Positions 52,312 through 59,578 of a stretch of DNA of 64,000 bases are shown piece after piece. Within the stretch, counting starts at the first letter, position 1, and every line of letters starts with the position of its first letter. Below the pieces are notes generated by a model. It was given only the letters and a program-made list of their open reading frames with translations. It did no database searches and was not told where the DNA came from. The DNA comes from Halioglobus japonicus (GTDB lineage: Bacteria > Pseudomonadota > Gammaproteobacteria > Pseudomonadales > Halieaceae). The DNA lies in assembly GCA_902705825.1 (NCBI GenBank), contig CACSIL010000012.1, positions 122,362-186,361 of the forward strand. The letters are read 5' to 3'. The position numbers were made by a program, and so were the translations under genes.

Positions 52312-53177
52312 ATGAAATGCAGTTGAGTCGGGCGGTCGAAACACTATTAGTGGATCGGAACCCGCGCGACATGAGACGCGCAAGCGAGTCTCTGCAAACC
52401 GGTTACTTTCTGCGCGCTGCCAGACATTTACACCAGTTACAGGGCACCGTCATCATCGCCACCGGCTTTCCGGTATCCGGCACGTTTGAAACGGATGGCC
52501 CCGTCGGAGCAATGGCGCTATACACATCCTTGCAAATACTGGGCGCTCGACCCGTCATCGCCTGTGGCGCGCCGTTAGCTTGTGCTTTACGGGAACACTA
52601 CGAGGTGCTTGAGCTACATGCTCGCGACCTGCCCACCGCCCGCGCTGAGGCAGACATTCAATTGACCGCTCTGCAACCGCAGGCTGTGGTCGTTATCGAG
52701 AGTCCGGGGCTTGCAGCTGACGGCCGCTACTATAATATGCACGGTAAAGACATCTCTGCATTCTGTACGATATTCGACCCCTTCATCAGTCTGGCTAATT
52801 GCCCTACCATAGCGATCGGCGACGGTGGCAATGAAATAGGCATGGGCAATATCGGCAATATCTTGACCAGCCTTGACATCAGGCCTTCTGTCACGGGTTG
52901 CGATGAGTTATTGGTAGCTGATGTGTCGAATTGGGGCGTGTATGGCCTGATCGCGTTTCTGGGCATGTGGGCGCAGCAGGATTTGCTGGCGGATATCGCG
53001 CCGCTGGAACTGCTTGACTACCTTTCCTCGCGCGGCAGCGTGGATGGCGTGACCGGAAAGAACACACTGACGGAAGACGGCCTGCCGGCTCAGGAAGGCC
53101 TGCGCGTAATAGAACAGCTGCGCCAACTGACACAGTTTCCGCGGCCTCAGCCGCCCTCGCCATCTGATACGCAGTGA
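52308..53177 (+). CDS. DUF4392 protein, C-terminal half of D-glutamate cyclase (split gene 2)
   Basis: 289 residues of the DUF4392 (D-glutamate cyclase C-terminal-like) family: T-G-F-P-V-S-G-T-F-E-T-D-G-P-V-G-A near 49-66, E-S-P-G near 131, I-A-I-G-D-G-G-N-E-I-G-M-G-N near 170-183, V-S-N-W-G near 210. Human DGLUCY carries this domain after DUF1445 and cyclises D-glutamate to 5-oxo-D-proline. Here the two domains are separate proteins on either side of pxpABC. The start is a GTG at 52308 overlapping the pxpC stop. The tail is proline-rich. Activity is inferred from domain identity only. Confidence 0.85.
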   Translation: MNEMQLSRAVETLLVDRNPRDMRRASESLQTGYFLRAARHLHQLQGTVIIATGFPVSGTFETDGPVGAMALYTSLQILGARPVIACGAPLACALREHYEVLELHARDLPTARAEADIQLTALQPQAVVVIESPGLAADGRYYNMHGKDISAFCTIFDPFISLANCPTIAIGDGGNEIGMGNIGNILTSLDIRPSVTGCDELLVADVSNWGVYGLIAFLGMWAQQDLLADIAPLELLDYLSSRGSVDGVTGKNTLTEDGLPAQEGLRVIEQLRQLTQFPRPQPPSPSDTQ

Positions 53178-53225
53178 CGTAACAGCAGCGATGCAATCAC
53201 AGCGAAGTAACAACGGGTACCCACA

Positions 53226-54083
53226 ATGAGTACGGTTTATTTGAATGGCAGCTACCTGCCGATGAGTGAAGCACGCATCTCTCCAATGGATCGCGGCTTT
53301 TTGTTCGGTGACGGAATCTACGAAGTTATCCCCTCCTATGACGGTGCTCTGGTGGGATTTTCAGAACACCTGGCTCGAATGAAGAACGGTCTGCAAGCGA
53401 TCCAAATACCTCTGCACCCGGACCCCGAACAATGGCGCGAGATTGCTGCGCATTTGATCGCCCGCAATGGCGGAGGCAACCTCGGCCTGTACTTCCATGT
53501 CAGCCGCGGTGCAGACACCAGACGTCATCACGCCTATCCAGAGGGTATCGCACCCACGGTGTTTGCTTTCGCTTACGAAATACCCCCAGCACCGCGCCCG
53601 GACAAACAAGCGACGCATCCGTTCACCGTATCCACCGCTGAAGATCTCCGCTGGCACCGCTGCAATATCAAATCCACATCTCTGTTAGGCAATGTCATGC
53701 ACTACCAGCAGGGACATGCCGACGGCCACGATGAAACCATCTTGTACAACCGCCGTGAGGAGATTACCGAAGCGGCGGCCTGCAATGTGTTTGTGGTCAA
53801 GGATGGCGTTGTCGCCACACCGTTGCTGGATGAACAAAAACTCCCGGGCATCACCCGCCAACTGCTGCTGGCGATACTGAAGCGCGATGGCACCATCCCA
53901 GTGGAGGAGCGCGTAGTTACACTGACGGAACTGAGAGCTGCAGATGAGGTTTGGCTTACCAGTTCCAGTAAGGACATCGCACCGGTCGTCGCCGTTGATG
54001 GCCGCCCGGTCGGTGATGGCAGCATTGGCGATGTCTGGCTGGCGGCGCAAACACTGTACAGCCAACACAAATTTGATTTCTGA
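53226..54083 (+). CDS. dat: D-amino-acid aminotransferase (class IV PLP)
   Basis: 285 residues of the class IV aminotransferase fold: M-D-R-G-F-L-F-G-D-G-I-Y-E near 21-33, PLP-binding K149 in C-N-I-K-S-T-S-L-L, and E182 in E-I-T-E-A-A-A-C-N. It matches bacterial D-alanine:2-oxoglutarate aminotransferase, which makes D-glutamate from D-alanine (reversible). Branched-chain or ADC lyase alternatives cannot be excluded, but the operon favours D-amino acids. Its TGA overlaps the alanine racemase ATG as TGATG. Confidence 0.86.
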   Translation: MSTVYLNGSYLPMSEARISPMDRGFLFGDGIYEVIPSYDGALVGFSEHLARMKNGLQAIQIPLHPDPEQWREIAAHLIARNGGGNLGLYFHVSRGADTRRHHAYPEGIAPTVFAFAYEIPPAPRPDKQATHPFTVSTAEDLRWHRCNIKSTSLLGNVMHYQQGHADGHDETILYNRREEITEAAACNVFVVKDGVVATPLLDEQKLPGITRQLLLAILKRDGTIPVEERVVTLTELRAADEVWLTSSSKDIAPVVAVDGRPVGDGSIGDVWLAAQTLYSQHKFDF

Positions 54084-55162
54084 TGGGACGGCCAAGTCAG
54101 GGGCGACTGGACCTTTGCGCACTGCGCCACAATGCTGGCGTGGCACGCCAGTTGGCACCGCATTCAAAAATCATGGCGGTGGTAAAAGCTAATGCCTACG
54201 GTCACGGCGCAGTCACCATTGCAAACGCACTACAGGCGCAAGTAGACGCACTGGCGGTTGCCTGTATCGAAGAGGCAATGGAATTACGTTACGCCGGTAT
54301 CTCTGCACCGATACTGCTACTGGAAGGCTGCTTTGAGGAACAGGAAGTGGCGCAAGCAGCGCAGCTGGACCTGTGGATCACCATTGAGAATGAACGCCAG
54401 CTGCGTTGGCTGGAAGAGGCACGTTTGCCCGCACCGATAAGCTGCTGGCTCAAGGTGGACACCGGCATGAGCCGCATGGGTGTCATGCCTCACCTTGCGC
54501 CCGCCTATTTTCAACGCCTGCAGGCTACACACAACACCCGTGGCGAGGTGGTAACCTATACGCACTTCGCATCCGCAGACGATACACGCAGCCAGCAAAC
54601 CGCGCAGCAGATCGCTACCTTCGATGCCCTGCCCTTTGCCGGCCCACGCAGCGCCGCAAATTCTGCCGGAGTGCTGGCGTGGCCAAATTCTCACTATGAC
54701 TGGGTAAGGCCCGGCTACATGTTATACGGTGACTCGCCAATGCTGGAGAGCCACGACAATGCGCGCACTCTGGAACCGGTAATGACACTCGCCTCTGCGG
54801 TAATTTCACTGCGTGATGTCGCGGCGGGACAGGCTGTGGGGTACGGCGGCACCTGGGTAGCTCAGCGTGCATCGCGCATTGCAACAGTGGCCGTGGGTTA
54901 CGGCGACGGCTATCCACACAAAGCACCGAATGGTACGCCGGTACTGGTCAATGGTCAGCGTGCCAGCTTGGCGGGCAGGGTCTCGATGGACATGATTACC
55001 GTCGATGTCACCGATCTCAGCTTCATTGAACAGGGCTCCGAGGTGGTGCTGTGGGGAGCCGGGCTGCCGCTGGCGGAAGTAGCCCACTGCGCCAATACCA
55101 TAGGCTATGAACTTATCACGCGGATGCCTGCGCGCACCCCAAGGGTGGTTGTCCGTGACTGA
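54083..55162 (+). CDS. alr: Alanine racemase (PLP)
   Basis: 359 residues with the racemase plan: PLP lysine K35 in V-V-K-A-N-A-Y-G-H-G, catalytic tyrosine Y254 in V-G-Y-G-G-T-W, R-P-G-Y-M-L-Y-G near 209-216, and C-terminal S-M-D-M near 309. It interconverts L- and D-alanine. It may be biosynthetic or, as placed here, catabolic (DadX-like). The ATG at 54083 overlaps the aminotransferase stop by one base, so translation is coupled. Confidence 0.92.
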   Translation: MGRPSQGRLDLCALRHNAGVARQLAPHSKIMAVVKANAYGHGAVTIANALQAQVDALAVACIEEAMELRYAGISAPILLLEGCFEEQEVAQAAQLDLWITIENERQLRWLEEARLPAPISCWLKVDTGMSRMGVMPHLAPAYFQRLQATHNTRGEVVTYTHFASADDTRSQQTAQQIATFDALPFAGPRSAANSAGVLAWPNSHYDWVRPGYMLYGDSPMLESHDNARTLEPVMTLASAVISLRDVAAGQAVGYGGTWVAQRASRIATVAVGYGDGYPHKAPNGTPVLVNGQRASLAGRVSMDMITVDVTDLSFIEQGSEVVLWGAGLPLAEVAHCANTIGYELITRMPARTPRVVVRD

Positions 55163-56669
55163 ACCCAACTGCGAACAACTGCATCATATTATCGCGCGAC
55201 AGGCGAGCTTGCAGCCCGGCGGTATTGCGCTGTGGTGGCAGGGTGCGCCTGTCGACTACGCTACGCTGCAACACAACATCGCCGCGACTGCGGCAGGCAT
55301 CGCCGGCACGGGAGCCACAGGGGACCGTATCGCCGTCCTGTCGTGGAACTGCCCCGAGTTTGTCGAACTGATTTATGCGATACCTGCCGCGGGCAGAATC
55401 ATGGTTCCCCTGAATGCCCGCCTTGCACCGGCTGAATTGATTTACCAGCTGCGCTCATCCGAGGCGACGTGCCTTTTTGGTGACCGCGCGTTACTGACAG
55501 CACTACAAGGTCATGCTGACTTTCCCGCCGACACGCGAGTTGTCACTCTGGATGCAGAGTATGTGAATTGGCGCGCAACGACAGACAAGATAGCTCTGCC
55601 GCAAACCCGTGCAGATGACCCAACGTGGATACTGTTCACCTCCGGCTCAACCGGACGCCCCAAAGGCGCGGTACTGACACATCAATCGTTTATGGCGGGG
55701 CTGCGTTCGGCGGCACTGGCACGACCGGTAGAAGCCACCGATAAGTACTACTACCCGTTCCCTCTGTTTCATGTCGCCGCACACAATGTCCTGCTGCAAC
55801 ACTTGTATGGCGCCGCCGTCGTTTTGGCGCGCTCTTTCGATGCCACAGACACCCTGCAAACCTGCCGCGAGCTGAAAGTCACCACCATGTCGCTCGCGCC
55901 GACCATGATCGGTCTGCTGCTGGATCACCCTGATTTTCACGCAGAGGACCTCGCTTCAGTGCGCACCATCGGATACGGTGCCTCAGCCATGCCACAGACA
56001 CTGTTGCAGCGATTGTTAGCGCAGACCAGTGTCGGCCTGTGCCAGAGTTACGGCATGACAGAACTGTCTGGCAGTGTCGCCTTCCTCACAGTGGAAGATC
56101 ATCGGGAGGCAGCGCATAACAACCCCGAATTACTGCGTTCAGTCGGACGCCCGTTACCCACGGCCCAGCTCAAATTGATCGACGACTCAGGTGCGCCAAG
56201 TGCTGCGGGCGAGGCCGGGGAAATTCTGGTACAGGCAGAGCAATGTATGCAGGGCTACTGGCAGGACGCAGACGCCACTAAAAAGGCGATAACCGATGGC
56301 TGGTTACACACAGGCGATATCGGTCGCTTTGATGAGGCCGGCTATCTGTTTATCGTCGACCGCAAAAAGGACATGATCATCAGCGGTGGAGAAAATATCG
56401 CGTCCAGAGAAATTGAGGAAGTGTTACGCCGCCACCCGGATGTAGCTGATTGCGCCGTCATTGGTCTTGTGGATCCGAAATGGGGCGAAAGCGCCTGTGC
56501 CCTGGTGCGACTCACTCGCGCTATCAGTGACCAGGCGCTTACCGCGCATTGCCGCAAGCTGCTGGCCGGGTATAAAACACCCAAGCGCTGGATCCGCATC
56601 GATGAACTTCCGCTCAATGCATCCGGCAAAGTCGACAAGCCACTGCTCAGGCAAACCTACAGCAGATAA
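55155..56669 (+). CDS. AMP-binding acyl-CoA synthetase-like protein, end of the D-glutamate operon
   Basis: 504 residues with ANL core motifs: F-T-S-G-S-T-G-R-P-K-G near 160, Y-G-M-T-E-L-S-G-S, H-T-G-D-I-G-R-F-D-E-A-G-Y-L-F-I-V-D-R-K-K-D-M-I and N-A-S-G-K-V-D-K-P. It would adenylate a carboxylic acid and form a CoA thioester. The GTG at 55155 lies inside the racemase gene, eight bases before its stop, so the two are translationally linked; the frame from 55107 is an extension. Its link to D-amino-acid metabolism is not obvious and no substrate is inferable. It converges on the AI-2E transporter gene, two bases apart. Confidence 0.84.
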   Translation: MTEPNCEQLHHIIARQASLQPGGIALWWQGAPVDYATLQHNIAATAAGIAGTGATGDRIAVLSWNCPEFVELIYAIPAAGRIMVPLNARLAPAELIYQLRSSEATCLFGDRALLTALQGHADFPADTRVVTLDAEYVNWRATTDKIALPQTRADDPTWILFTSGSTGRPKGAVLTHQSFMAGLRSAALARPVEATDKYYYPFPLFHVAAHNVLLQHLYGAAVVLARSFDATDTLQTCRELKVTTMSLAPTMIGLLLDHPDFHAEDLASVRTIGYGASAMPQTLLQRLLAQTSVGLCQSYGMTELSGSVAFLTVEDHREAAHNNPELLRSVGRPLPTAQLKLIDDSGAPSAAGEAGEILVQAEQCMQGYWQDADATKKAITDGWLHTGDIGRFDEAGYLFIVDRKKDMIISGGENIASREIEEVLRRHPDVADCAVIGLVDPKWGESACALVRLTRAISDQALTAHCRKLLAGYKTPKRWIRIDELPLNASGKVDKPLLRQTYSR

Positions 56670-56671
56670 GC

Positions 56672-57754
56672 CTAGCGCTTGTCCTGCGAATCCAGAAACT
56701 CGGTAAACGCATTCTCATACAACCTGAACATCACGAGCGTGATGGAAAAGATAAGAGGGCCGTAGATCAAACCAATAAGTCCAAATACCTGTAACCCGCC
56801 AATCAATGAGAAAAACACCACAACGGTATTCATACTGGCGCCCTGCATCAACAGCGGCCGCAGGAAGTTATCTACCGAACCGACGACGACAACACCCCAG
56901 ATCACCAGAAACAAAGCCCAGCCCCACTGCCCTGTCACCAGCAGGAACAACGCCGCCGGCACCCAGATCAGGGCGGTACCCACCAGCGGGACCAGTGAGG
57001 TAAACGCCATTACAGCGCCCCAGAAAACGCCGGGAAAGCCTGCCAGCCAAAGGCCGAAACCACCGACCACGCCCTGCGTGACAGCTGTTGCGAGTGTCCC
57101 CAGCAGCGCCGACTTACTGACCGTCTTTATCTCTTGGAACAAGGTCTCCTCTTCGCTGCGCGATAACGGCAGTGCGCGGTGGATAAATGCAATCAACTTG
57201 TCGTGGTCGCGCAACACAAAGAACAACACGAAAAGCAGCAATACACCATTCATGACCGAGCGTGTCAGGCTGCCCACTATGGTGGTGGAGATTCCCGCGA
57301 ACTGTTTTCCCATGATGCCGGCTGCGGCCAGTGCTTTCTCCCGTATATTGTCGGGATGCAGAGTTCCCTCCGGGAGAATACTGGTCAGGCGCGAATGCAC
57401 TTCCACCACCCAGGGCTGCGACATCAACTGTTGAATATTCTCCTGCGTCGCCCATTCCTTCACTACCACGGAGTAATTGATGCCCTGCTTGAGAACCGCA
57501 ACCAGCAACACCATCGTCGGAATCAAAAAAATCAGCCACAGGATCAAGCAACTGAGCAACGAGGCGGTCGTTTTACGCCCACGTAACGCAGATTCCAGTC
57601 GCTGATGCGCGGGATATGCGAGAAGACCGATCAGGATTGCCAGAATAATGGGCTCCAGAAAAGGCGCTACCAGGATGTAACTGGCGAACAGCGATATACC
57701 GAGAAAGAGAAGCAAGACCAGACGGTGAGACCGGCCTTCAAACTGGGAGTTCAT
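56672..57754 (-). CDS. AI-2E family (PerM/YdiK-type) transporter
   Basis: 360 residues with about eight transmembrane helices and the family pattern: an N-terminal pair of helices (S-L-F-A-S-Y-I-L-V-A-P-F-L-E-P-I-I-L-A-I-L), a long soluble stretch, then a C-terminal helix set with S-L-V-P-L-V-G-T-A-L-I-W-V-P and Y-G-P-L-I-F. Family members export or move diverse solutes; the AI-2 link is only established for a few. ATG at 57754 after AGGA. Confidence 0.88.
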   Translation of the reverse strand: MNSQFEGRSHRLVLLLFLGISLFASYILVAPFLEPIILAILIGLLAYPAHQRLESALRGRKTTASLLSCLILWLIFLIPTMVLLVAVLKQGINYSVVVKEWATQENIQQLMSQPWVVEVHSRLTSILPEGTLHPDNIREKALAAAGIMGKQFAGISTTIVGSLTRSVMNGVLLLFVLFFVLRDHDKLIAFIHRALPLSRSEEETLFQEIKTVSKSALLGTLATAVTQGVVGGFGLWLAGFPGVFWGAVMAFTSLVPLVGTALIWVPAALFLLVTGQWGWALFLVIWGVVVVGSVDNFLRPLLMQGASMNTVVVFFSLIGGLQVFGLIGLIYGPLIFSITLVMFRLYENAFTEFLDSQDKR

Positions 57755-57987
57755 GCTCAGGATTCCTTTAGCGCAATGATGATACGGGCGAGTTCGAATA
57801 GTGGTCGCGCGACTAACGTGAGCTCCAACATAGAGCTTTTTCAGGAAAAATCAACGCCGCAACGTATCGCCAAAATGGACGGCACACACACTCAGCCACA
57901 ACTCAACTCTGTATTGAGGCTGGATTTCATCGCACAGACTGTTTATGTTGTCCCCCTCAAAAATTTGCCATCGAACAGACTCGACAT

Positions 57988-59505
57988 ATGACTACACCTG
58001 ACAACACCCCTATTCTCGTCGGCGCAGGACAACAGACCTGGCACGAAACCGATGCCAGCAGAACCCCGCTGGATGCTCTTCACGAGGCCGCAAAGAAGGC
58101 CATCGCAGACGTCGGCACAGCCAACATCACCGGCGGCATTGATGCACTGGCCATGGTCAGGTTTATCGCCGACACGACACCTGGCGTTGGTGAGCTGTTT
58201 CCGCGCAATCCCGGCAGTGCCCTGGCGCAGCGTCTGGGTATTGCGGATCCAGCGATTTATCAGGGCACGATAGGCGGCAATACCCCGCAATACCTGGTAA
58301 ACCACTTCGCCGGCAAGCTGGCCCGCGGTGAACACAGTGCCGTGATGCTCACAGGTGCTGAATTACTGGCAACCCTGTTCTCTGTCCTGCGCACGGGGGA
58401 GGACATATCCGCCTGGGCCGACGGCGGCACAGAACCCCCGCCCGTCGGCGTCGAGCGCGAGGGACACACTGCTACAGAACTGGCACACGGACTGTACGAG
58501 CCCATCAACACCTACCCGTTGTTTGAAAATAGCCTGCGCCACAACCTTGGCGTCAGTTCGCAAGAGCACATTGCACAGATCGCCGAGCTCTGCAGCCGCA
58601 TGAGCCAGGTCGCTGCCAACAACCCGTATGCGTGGCGCCCGCAGTTTCAAACTACACAGCAGATTAGCACCGTCGAAAAACGCAATCGCTATATCGGCTA
58701 CCCCTATACGCGCGCCATGAATCCCATTCTGGAGGTCGATATGGCTGCCGCTGTCATCATGACAACGGTGGGCAAGGCACGAGAACTGGGTATCGATGAG
58801 AGTCAGTGGATCTACCTGCACGCCGGGGCCGATGTGAACGACATCTGGTACGTCAGTGAGCGCCCCACCCTGCACGCTTCGCCCGCCATCAAACTGGCGT
58901 GGGACACGGTGTCGGCAAAGGCGGGAATCACGGTAGATGAAATATCGCACTTTGATATCTATAGCTGCTTCCCCAGCGCTGTGCATGTCGCCTGTAATGA
59001 AATTGGCATGAACCCGCTGGATGATCGCGGCGTCACAGTAACCGGAGGACTTCCCTTCTTCGGAGGCCCCGGCAACAACTACTCCTTGCACGGCATCGCA
59101 CACATGCTGGAAACGCTGCGTGGCGGTAGCACAGGTCATGGCCTCGTAACGGCAAACGGCATGTACCTCACCAAGCACTCACTCGGCATTTACTCGACAC
59201 AAGCACCGCAGAGACCGTGGCAGGATACCGACAATAGTGCGCTACAGGCACAGATCGATAGCGCACCTCGTGTTGCCGTGGCAACAGACCCATCGGGCAG
59301 AGCGACTATTGAGACGTTTACGGTAGGGTTCGACCGGGACGGTCCGAAACGCGGCATTGTAATCGCGCGCAACAGCGCTGGTGAGAGAATCGTGGCCAAC
59401 ACGCCTGGCGATGAAGCCACTCTGGCGCAGTTAATGACCGACGACCCCATTGGACACACCGGCAACGTCCACGTGCAGGACGGCCTCAATATCTTCGAGC
59501 TGTAA
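57988..59505 (+). CDS. Thiolase-like protein type 1 (TLP1), probably not a true thiolase
   Basis: 505 residues: a thiolase-fold body followed by an extra C-terminal domain of about 80 residues (A-T-I-E-T-F-T-V-G-F-D-R-D-G-P-K-R-G) typical of thiolase-like protein type 1. The usual catalytic cysteine position reads G-G-N-T-P-Q, with no Cys; N-E-A-F is replaced by Y-S-C-F-P, and G-H-P by F-F-G-G-P-G-N-N-Y-S-L-H. Ligand binding without classical thiolysis is likely. Start: ATG at 57988; no ribosome site is apparent. A 73-base gap separates it from acnA. Confidence 0.82.
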   Translation: MTTPDNTPILVGAGQQTWHETDASRTPLDALHEAAKKAIADVGTANITGGIDALAMVRFIADTTPGVGELFPRNPGSALAQRLGIADPAIYQGTIGGNTPQYLVNHFAGKLARGEHSAVMLTGAELLATLFSVLRTGEDISAWADGGTEPPPVGVEREGHTATELAHGLYEPINTYPLFENSLRHNLGVSSQEHIAQIAELCSRMSQVAANNPYAWRPQFQTTQQISTVEKRNRYIGYPYTRAMNPILEVDMAAAVIMTTVGKARELGIDESQWIYLHAGADVNDIWYVSERPTLHASPAIKLAWDTVSAKAGITVDEISHFDIYSCFPSAVHVACNEIGMNPLDDRGVTVTGGLPFFGGPGNNYSLHGIAHMLETLRGGSTGHGLVTANGMYLTKHSLGIYSTQAPQRPWQDTDNSALQAQIDSAPRVAVATDPSGRATIETFTVGFDRDGPKRGIVIARNSAGERIVANTPGDEATLAQLMTDDPIGHTGNVHVQDGLNIFEL

Positions 59506-59578
59506 ACGGGCAACGCAAGCAGGGAGCATTTTTATCCTCTATACTCTGGCTTTCGGTTTCAGCGCAGGGTGAGTCAAC

